64,000 nucleotides of DNA, from contig CALSFV010000297.1 in NCBI GenBank assembly GCA_943737045.1, positions 310,001 through 374,000 of the forward strand, in the 5' to 3' direction. This DNA is from Parapristionchus giblindavisi (taxonomy: Eukaryota; Nematoda; Chromadorea; Rhabditida; Diplogasteridae). Made by a program: the position numbers and the translations under genes. How positions within the stretch are numbered: the stretch's first letter is position 1; each line of letters begins with the position of its first letter. This document shows, one piece after another, positions 56,530-64,000 of this stretch. The notes beneath the pieces are model-generated. The model had not been told where the DNA came from and did not search any database. It saw only the letters and a list, made by a program, of their open reading frames with translations.

Positions 56530-58796
56530 ACGGGTCAAACTAATTTGTCCGAGACGCAGAGTGAGTTTGGCCAAACTCATACGTGCCCAACCTCTATATA
56601 CAGACTTTTCGATCTTTTCAAAAAGTAAGCAAATGTCCCTAATTTTATGTAATGGGAAAACACATTTTATCTCTTATTATTTCATTTTATTTTATTTGTA
56701 TTTCTTTCGTAATTTGAAGCTGATTTAATTTTTTTCTTATTATAATTCACTTTCTTAATGTTATTTCTTTTTCGTATTGTATCCCCATTTTATCCCCATT
56801 TTTTAAAAGTTGTTTTTTTTCTGTGTGTTCTGTATGTTTGACCTTTTCAATGCTTCTTCGACTAATATTCATGAATAAAATTTTATCGTATATTATTATT
56901 CTTTCTCAGTTATTTTTCGCTTTCTTGACTTCTTCGATTGGATTAGAAGTCGTCCAGCGATGATTTGTCCCGTGCTTTTAATTCCTTTGCTTCAACTTGT
57001 TTGCCAATTTTCTGCAAATGGAATTTTATTTATTTCAAAATTATGAAAACATACCACTCGCAGGTAGTTGTTTGATGTTTGATCCGAAAATCCTAGATTA
57101 CGAGATTTCAGACTCTAAAATCTTGTAATTTTGTTCATTCCTCTCTCTCTCTCAGATGGAGGGGTGCGGTCGCTATTACGAGATTTCAGACTCTAAAATC
57201 TCGTAATTTTGTTCATTCCTCTCTCTCTCTCTCAGATGGAGGGGTGCGGTCGCTATTACGAGATTTCAGACTCTAAAATCTCGTAATTTTGTTCATTTCT
57301 ATCTCTCAGATGGAGCGGTGCGGTCGCTATTACGAGATTTTAGACTCTGAAATCTCGTAATTTTGTTCATACCTCTCTCTCAGGTGCGGTCGATATTACG
57401 AAGTTCGAAGTTCGAATTGAAGTTCGGATTCAAGACGATTCACGATGGATCCGCTTGCTGCCCAGTACAATGCCTTGCGCATTTTAACAAGTTAGTTTTT
57501 CTTGTCGATTTCATCTGCAAATCGGTATTGTTTCATGTTGGAAATAATACAATTGTCTACGAAGAAAGAAATATTTCTTTAATGAGCATCATCAACTGCT
57601 GTGCTGAGAAGAAAGCAGAGAAGAAAGATACGGTTTGTAATTATCTGCTTTCTCCCTACTCATTTACACTTACAGAGCTTGACAATCGACAATCGACTAA
57701 CTTGTTAAAATGCGCAAGGCATTGTAGTGGGCAGCAAGCGGATCCGTCGTGAATCGTCGTGAATCCGAACTTCACTTCGAACTTCGAACTTCGTAATAGC
57801 GACCGCACCTGAGAGAGGTTTGAACAAAATTACGAGATTTCAGAGTCTAAAATCTCGTAATAGCGACCGCACCCCTCCATCTGAGAGAGAGGAATGAAAA
57901 AAATTACGAGATTTTAGAGTCTGAAATCTCGTAATAGCGACCGCACCCCTCCATCTGAGAGAGAGGAATGAAAAAATTACGAGATTTTAGAGTCTGAAAT
58001 CTCGTAATAGCGACCGCACCCCTCCATCTGAGAGAGAGGAATGAAAAAAATTACGAGATTTTAGAGTCTGAAATCTCGTAATAGCGCCCTCACCAAATTT
58101 ACGTTGAGTTTACATTCTAGGATGCTGAGGGCAGAGAAATTCGTAATGGGTAATCATCATGTCTCTGCGCTAGGCAGGAAGCTACAGCTCATGGATTCAA
58201 GCAATACTACACAATCAATCACATCTATCGATGACCTTCCTGAATTGTGATCATTAACGGAGATAAGGTAGCTTATACCGTAGTGAATGATGTTTTACAA
58301 AAACATATTTGCAGGATCTGAACAACGTCAGTCAGTCTCAGTGGGAGGTACTGGAACATATCTTGTGTTGTTGTACCATGTCAATGCGAATCCTGCCAAT
58401 CCTATCGTCGAATTGCAGAACGAGTGACCCACATAATTGAGTGAATTGTGCTAATAACTGCGATAAATTTGTGATGTAAAATATGTCGTTTGTACAATAC
58501 AATACGAAAAAGAAATAACATTAAGAAAGTACATAGTAATAATAAAAATGAAATTAGCTTCAAATTGCTTAAAATTCAAATTCTTCAAATTCAAATTTAA
58601 ACAGCTTCAAATAGCGAAAGAAATACAATTATTAAAAGAAATCTATAATACGGAATATTTTGGACAGAATGTTGTTAGAATAGAGAGATTTTTCTAAAAA
58701 TGTACTCAAGCTACCATTTCCTAACAATAATGCATGCCCTGCATGGTCTGTTTGGCCAAACTCGCTCTGCGTCTCGGACAAATTAGTTTGACCCGT
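56530..58796. mobile_element. Complex foldback element with internal minisatellites
   Basis: ACGGGTCAAACTAATTTGTC ... GACAAATTAGTTTGACCCGT ends. Inside are four direct copies of a 60-80-bp unit (CTATTACGAGATTTCAGAC, TCTCTCTCTCAGATGGAGGG) at 57100-57390 and four inverted copies at 57790-58090. The centre (57415-57790) is itself an inverted repeat with GATCCGCTTGCTGCCCA. The ORF 57363-57752 is a by-product. Confidence 0.88.
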
Positions 58797-58884
58797 CTTA
58801 TATTATAGAATCTTTCAAGCATAGCATATCTATGACTCAAAATTGTTAAGGCTATTAATTTTATAAAATTATAATTATTGTCAG

Positions 58885-60988
58885 GCTTATTCGCGTACTC
58901 CGTATGCATGTGCGATACTCTTTTCTGTGTTTCCTTTATATATCGACTATACATCCTCAGTAACGAAACTCCTACGAAAAGAGTAAACTTCTTGTTTAGC
59001 ATAACATGAGGATTGGGCTATTTTAGTTTCTTATTGTTGCCGTTCTGACAATTGCAAGTGTGGAGCTGTTGATCTTTTTCGGAATTCAACAATCCTTTGC
59101 TAATGGTGACGTAGAAATACAAAGGAATCCATTTATACATGAAACGGACAAGAACGATATTAAATGTAAGATAATTGAGTAACGTAATATGAGAAACACT
59201 ATGAAGTACATTAAAAGCACATGCATTTATAATAATATTGGTATTTGTTATTTCACATAATTTTATTTGCACTCGAACATTTTATACTTGATGAAGCGCC
59301 CTTATTGTGACGATAAATCAATAAATAATTTCGAAACTCTACGCTCTGACAACGCTCGCTCGCTTTTTTTGTCTGCGAGAAAGTTGAGCGTTCCCTATTG
59401 TAATATTAGCTCTGGGTGTACCTTTTTTTCTTTTTTTTTTAAATCGAAAAAAAATATGTTGGAACATTACACTATTGTAGGTCTTCTAAATGATGAAGAT
59501 CTGGTGACTCAGTTATCCATGTCATTGGTACTCATTTTATGTTCTGTGCCTTATGTCATCTCATTTATTATGCGTTATCGAATTCTATCGAAGCTGGCCG
59601 AGGCAAATGTAAGAAATTATTTTCTTCTCTGTGAAAATTCCATATTCCCTAGATTCACCTGAGCGAAGCTACGTTGTCTATGCATAGAATGTTTGTAAAA
59701 GTGAGTTTTCGCATTTCCATTGTCTACGTGCGAATGTGGCCAGAACGGCCATAGATGAGAACCAAGTTATGGTACATATTAAATTAAAGACATACCCCGA
59801 GCTAATTCAAAACCCTCCGCTCTGGACACAAGTACTAGAGTTGCCAGAGGAGAGAGTTTGAAATGAGCTCGGGTGCACATTTAACGTTATCTTTATCTGA
59901 CTGAAAATCATGCTAATGTACTCAAATGTGCTCTGACTCCACAGACTCTCAATCTGCAACTATTCGCTTCTTTCTTTATGTTATTCGGAACGATCACAAC
60001 TCTGATTAGATTCGTGTATCCGTTCGAAATAATTTGGACGCAATATACGCAGATTCAGGTAAAGATATGGTACTACCCGGAGTTGTAACTTTTTTCTCGG
60101 TAAATTAACTCTGAAAGTTATATTCTCGAAAGAAACCGTATGAGAAAGGTTGTAGTGAAAATAGAAATGACTAGGAATGAGAAGGATGGAATATTCATTT
60201 CGGGATAATGGGTTTTGAGAAAGTGCGATTTGGGAAGTTTTTTTATTCGGAAATTTTTTCCTAAAAGTTCTCTTTGGGAAGTGATTCTTGGAAATCATTA
60301 TTATTACTAATGCTGGCAACGACTGCAATCATACTAAAAAAAGAAATGAAAAGATCAACAGGGCAATGCTAAATATCAATAGATTCACTGGACTTTTAGG
60401 TTCTTAGACTACTTGTTTACTATGTTGTTACCTATAGAAAGTAGAATTTTCATCTGTTAATTGTGTTTGTGTTCCTTATCGTTGTTTAATATATTGATAT
60501 TTTATTCATCAAATCCTAAGAGCAAATTTAACTGATTCTTATTTAATAAATTTTCAGTCAAAATTTACAAACTCAACACTTCCAGAAAAAAAACTTCCCA
60601 AATCGCACTTTCTCAAAAACTTTTTACATAATCGTTTTTCTGACATCATTGTTCTCAATAATTTAATTCCGAGTTTCTCCTTCCCACTAGAGCGGTTCTC
60701 TATACTGCACTTTCCCAGTGAGATTTCCAATCTCGTTGTTTCTGTTTTGATTATTTTGCAAACAATATTTCCAAAAAAACTTTCCCATATCGTAACTTAC
60801 CAATTTTTTTACAACTCCGGGTTGTACCAAAGATATTTATCCTTTATCGTCACTCTGAAGAAAATTGCACTATACTTTACTGAAAAAATTATCTAAAGAA
60901 AATAAAATTGGAGATTACGTTGATTTGCCACATTTCGAATCCTGTTGTGAGCTTGTATGTGATCCTACCATATAGAAGGTCGGTTTGA
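58885..60988 (+). pseudogene. 7TM chemoreceptor copy E, exons 4-8 only
   Basis: Exons 58885-58982, 59027-59165, 59481-59608, 59945-60058 are nearly identical to those of gene D (offset about 5525 bp). Exons 1-3 are absent because the duplication starts at about 58800. The last exon 60914-60988 uses GAG|ATT instead of CAG as acceptor and stops early (PYRRSV, TGA for the TGG of other copies); VIKPYRR has become VILPYRR. About 350-900 bp after exon 7 are also shared with D up to 54885. Not a complete gene by itself. Confidence 0.8.
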
Positions 60989-61117
60989 ATTATTATTATT
61001 GATTCACATTTAGAAAAATATCTCCTTGAAGGCAAGTGAATATTCGGAATATTTTTGGAACATTCTCTTTCTTTTGAGGAAATTTTCCCGTGGCTAGGAG
61101 CTAGTATTTTCACGACT

Positions 61118-61240
61118 TTAAAGGCAAACCCGAAGCTAATTTTACTCTACGAATTATCGCAATATTCTCTCGTAGTCAATGAAAGCGAGTGAGTGTGGCC
61201 ATAGCGTAGAGTGTCAAATTCGCGCCGGGTGAACGTTTAA
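61118..61240. mobile_element. MITE (CTCCGCTCTGGC / AGCTAATT family)
   Basis: CCCGAAGCTAATTTTACTC ... inverse CGCGCCGGG end around CGAGTGAGTGTGGCC. Confidence 0.7.
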
Positions 61241-62250
61241 CGGAATATTTATGAGAGTTATTTTGCCAGATATATTCTACGCGTAATCAGAGTAACGAGA
61301 GGAGAACGCGACTCATTAACTCGTGTCAGGGCTATATCGCTGCATTCTCATTAAGAATCTAATATACTATTTTTGTTTTTATGTATTTATCATATATAAT
61401 AAAGATGTTTCAACAACAGTATAAAACGCAGCGATTTGTATCTCATCACTTTCTCTGTCTCTTTGAAATGTTCGTTTATATATCTGACTCATTGTCAGTT
61501 TGGCACTTGGGCAAAACGTGATATGAACCGATCGCGCCCAAATCATGCACAGCTGTAGTATGGGGTGGCATGAGCTCGCACACGGAGTTTGTGCTCGTCA
61601 TATCTGCACCCTCGCTAAACAATGTGAGTTCGATAAAATGGCATCAAAATTTCAAAGATCACGGATTCGTTCGATATGTGTATGCGACGATGGGCAATAA
61701 TAAGCAGGTAAATTCCACCAAATGTCATCTCGATCCAAAACCGTGAGACCCAGAAAAAATAAAAAAATAAAACAATAAAAAAATTCGTTTTATTTTTCCT
61801 ACAATTGACCCTCGGTGGCTGACTTTTTTTATTCCTTCAATTTGACGAGTATTCATTAGTGTAACTACTGTATGAGAATGAACTAACAAGACACATTAAG
61901 ACACACTTGTTAGACACATTCGCGGAAAGTTGCCTTCTTCCCGAAAAACCACGACTAATTCGCCTTTTTTATCGCTAACTGAGCCGATTAAGCGTGCGCC
62001 GCCTACCGTAATGCAAATGCGGAAATTCAAAATTCGGCGATCACTGTACGTTTTCATTCCATTTCGGTATTATATTATAGTTTTCTTTTATCATTTGTTT
62101 GTTATCTCACCCCTGAACACCTTTCTTTGAAAACTTCAGTTTACATAATAAGCAAATACAAATTATTATAGTGCATAATTGAGTTGAAACAACTGTATTA
62201 TTTACCAATACGTACATGACAATGCTTTCATTTCATTCTTCACTCTTACC
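61241..62250. other. Intergenic stretch between copy E and the small membrane-protein gene
   Basis: 61262-61310 matches the 3' flank of genes A and B (CAGATATATTCTACGCG). No gene recognised; short ORFs (61930-62130) lack splice or domain support. Confidence 0.5.
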
Positions 62251-63955
62251 ATGTTCAGAGCGGCCGTTATTCCCTTGTACGTTCTACTTGTCAATATTAA
62301 TTTGAGGTTCAAGTCACCAAAACAAAAAAGGGGACATAGTTTTCTCCGGTTTTCTGTTCTTTTGCAACTTTAACTGAGCATAAATGATATAAAAATTGAT
62401 TAATTGAACTTCAGAATCGTTTTCTCATCGATCTACATTAGTCAAGCGAAGCAAGGTTTGCAATTTACCCTTAATTTTCCACATTTATGATTATTTGATA
62501 AAACACATTGTTTATTTTAGATTGTCCAGAGTATGATCCAGATTGTCTCCTTCCGATACAGGTAAAAAGTGCAAAAGATAACTGGAGGTATGGGGAATCG
62601 AACCCCAGACTTCTCGCATGCAAAGCGAGCGCTCTACCCCTGAGCTATACCCCCCGACATCATTGCAGATCGAGGAGAGTGCTACAAACATGAACGGGTT
62701 CAGTGCGAAGAGGATCAAACGAGCGGTAAGTGACAGTGTTTGTGTTGAAAGGGAACCTGTTTATCCTTCCGTTTCACACATTATTCCATTGCAATTCTCT
62801 GTTAAAAATTACGAAAAAGTAAAGAAAATAAGAGAAAACAATGCACGTTTTGCACACTCGACTCGCTTTTTTAGTATCAAATCTTTTGAGCACCTAACGA
62901 AAATTTAGAGTGTACATTGTGTGCACACACAACAAGCACAACACCTTTTTTTAAATTTCTGTTGTTTTACAGACTGATGCAAACGGCAATAAAGAACCTC
63001 AAGGTAATGATTCGAATGAATTTATTAACTTATTTGTATTATGATAAAAAAGCTTATTCGTGGATTTCATCCAATAGTTTTAGGGTATAGTGTCTGTTTC
63101 CGAATTATGCGATTTTATTTTCAGATTCGGATAAGATATCGCAAGAGCACTGGACTATAACCGAAGAGCCGATACCCTATGAGGTTCAGTTTCTAATTTC
63201 CCGTTCAGAAGCTGCGAAAAGAATTTTAAAAAACAGGGAAAACCCTTCAGCGTTTTACCCACTCTCGCCTCTTTTTCTTTGATTTTCGTGACTTTTGAAT
63301 ATCACATATATGTAAATATAAAAGAGATTGGATATGCATTGATATTCAGGACACTTTTCCCAACATATTTGTACTAGTCCAAACTGTCGCAGTTTTCATC
63401 TACATGCTGATGTAAGTATTTGAATAATTTAAATAATTTTTTAAACATTTTACGTAAAATTTTAGATACTCCGCATGCATATTTCTTCGTCCGAAGCAGG
63501 GTGACGAAGAGGATGTACGAACATTAAAATTTAAATCTTTAAAAATTATTTGTTTTCAAAATAGTTTTAAAAAAAGAAGTTGAAAATTAAAATTTTATAA
63601 TTCCATGCATTAGGTTTTGAGGAAACGTGCCAATGCCTTACTGATTACTTTTTATAAAATAAAAACATCTTTTAGGTAATTCAATTCCACGAGTCCGAGA
63701 AGGCGAGAATTGCGGCGAAGTTGGAAAAGATCAAAATCGAAACTCCTGATAAGTGCGTTACAAACACACCCCAAGCCAATTGTGGTCTCCGCATTGTCAA
63801 TACTCTCTCGTAGACAAAGAAAGCGAGTGAGTGTGGCCAGAGCGGAGAGTTTCAAATTAGCTGGGGGTGTCGCTTTAAAAATTAAAAGTCCTAATAATTA
63901 CGTTTCAAATAATTGTTTATTTGCTCATGAAGCGCTTGAACCATTGGCTTTCTGA
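62251..63955 (+). CDS. Small single-pass membrane protein, 10 exons, unknown function
   Basis: Exons 62251-62306, 62442-62455, 62521-62561, 62669-62725, 62973-63003, 63125-63183, 63350-63411, 63466-63514, 63676-63752, 63889-63955; 513 nt, 170 residues plus stop, all phases agree. Predicted: signal peptide (MFRAAVIPLYVLLVNINLS), a short lumenal part with two Cys (25, 32), a dibasic KRIKRA at 51-56 that could be cleaved, one TM helix at about 90-114 (NIFVLVQTVAVFIYML), and a charged cytosolic tail (EKARIAAKLEKIKIE). Exon 2 is only 14 nt. A tRNA-Ala lies antisense in intron 3 and a MITE in intron 9. A dead paralogue is at 19347-20212. The last exon is the least certain. No family recognised. Confidence 0.7.
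62583..62654 (-). tRNA. tRNA-Ala (anticodon TGC), second copy
   Basis: Same 72-nt sequence and structure as 20056-20127: stem GGGGGTA/TACCTCC, A-box TAGCTCAGGGGTAGAG, anticodon loop TTTGCAT, B-box GGGGTTCGATTCCCC. It lies in intron 3 of the small membrane-protein gene, on the opposite strand. The tRNA body is kept although the surrounding intron has diverged, which suggests selection. Confidence 0.95.
63765..63870. mobile_element. MITE in intron 9 (CTCCGCTCTGGC / AGCTAATT family)
   Basis: ACACCCCAAGCCAATTGTGG ... AAATTAGCTGGGGGTGT ends, with CTCTCGTAGACAAAGAAAGC inside. Best-preserved copy of this family in the window. Confidence 0.85.
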
Positions 63956-64000
63956 AAATGAGAAGTATCATTATAGAATTCGAGAAACATATTCACTGAG

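Noticed and set aside
57363..57752. 129-codon ORF
   Set aside because: It spans the inner inverted repeat of a foldback element, with an antisense image in the other half; no coding signal.

Overview
ORGANISM. The window reads as nuclear DNA of a nematode. It has very short AT-rich introns (a 44-nt intron occurs in four related genes), a tandem cluster of 7TM chemoreceptor genes of the nematode Str-superfamily type (srd/srh/sri/srj/str), tRNA-Ala genes lying in introns, an AT-rich satellite, and dense DNA transposons, many of them long palindromes. I cannot name the species. LAYOUT. 1-5.5 kb: long inverted repeats, one carrying duplicated exon-like segments, and one isolated tyrosine-kinase catalytic-loop exon. 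6.0-8.4 kb: about 82 tandem copies of a 29-bp unit with a 638-bp (22-unit) higher-order period, then a decayed fringe to about 8.9 kb. 8.9-13.1 kb: no complete gene, one orphan membrane-protein exon, one TIR element. 13.7-17.3 kb: a TIR element with a tRNA-like core, then chemoreceptor gene A, which I could assemble as eight in-phase exons (282 codons). 19.0-20.3 kb: SINE, a dead copy of a small membrane-protein gene, and tRNA-Ala. 21.3-48.8 kb: chemoreceptor gene B, whose first five exons (21.3-22.7 kb) and last three (47.9-48.8 kb) are separated by about 25 kb of mobile DNA inside one intron. 50.5-61.0 kb: chemoreceptor gene D and a partial tandem copy E, separated by a palindromic Tc1-type element and a complex foldback element. 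62.25-63.96 kb: an apparently intact ten-exon gene for a 170-residue single-pass membrane protein, with tRNA-Ala antisense in an intron. THE ISLAND. The 25-kb insertion is a broken Polinton/Maverick (virus-like transposon): integrase C-terminus plus chromodomain, major capsid protein in two pieces, a candidate envelope fusogen, packaging ATPase split by a LINE, adenovirus-type cysteine protease, and two unassigned fragments. No DNA polymerase B was recognised. Nearly every gene is interrupted by a later insertion, so the element is dead. It also holds two copies plus a third fragment of a kinase-like gene. One copy (43546-45253, minus) is intact over five exons (411 codons); the other (24018-25671, minus) has a one-base frameshift at its catalytic-site motif. 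Nematode Mavericks are known from published work (recalled, not searched) to carry an acquired fusogen and to move kinase-like and protease cargo between species; this locus has that shape. HOW THINGS RELATE. Receptor gene, small membrane-protein gene and tRNA-Ala form a repeated module present in at least two states of decay. Several insertions can be read against an empty paralogous site in the same window, which gives their target-site duplications directly (TTAA, TA, CGTTATTCC, TAATTAA, AACGAAA). The most unexpected pattern is that at least six terminal-inverted-repeat families with unrelated termini each carry a tRNA-gene-like core (A-box and B-box).
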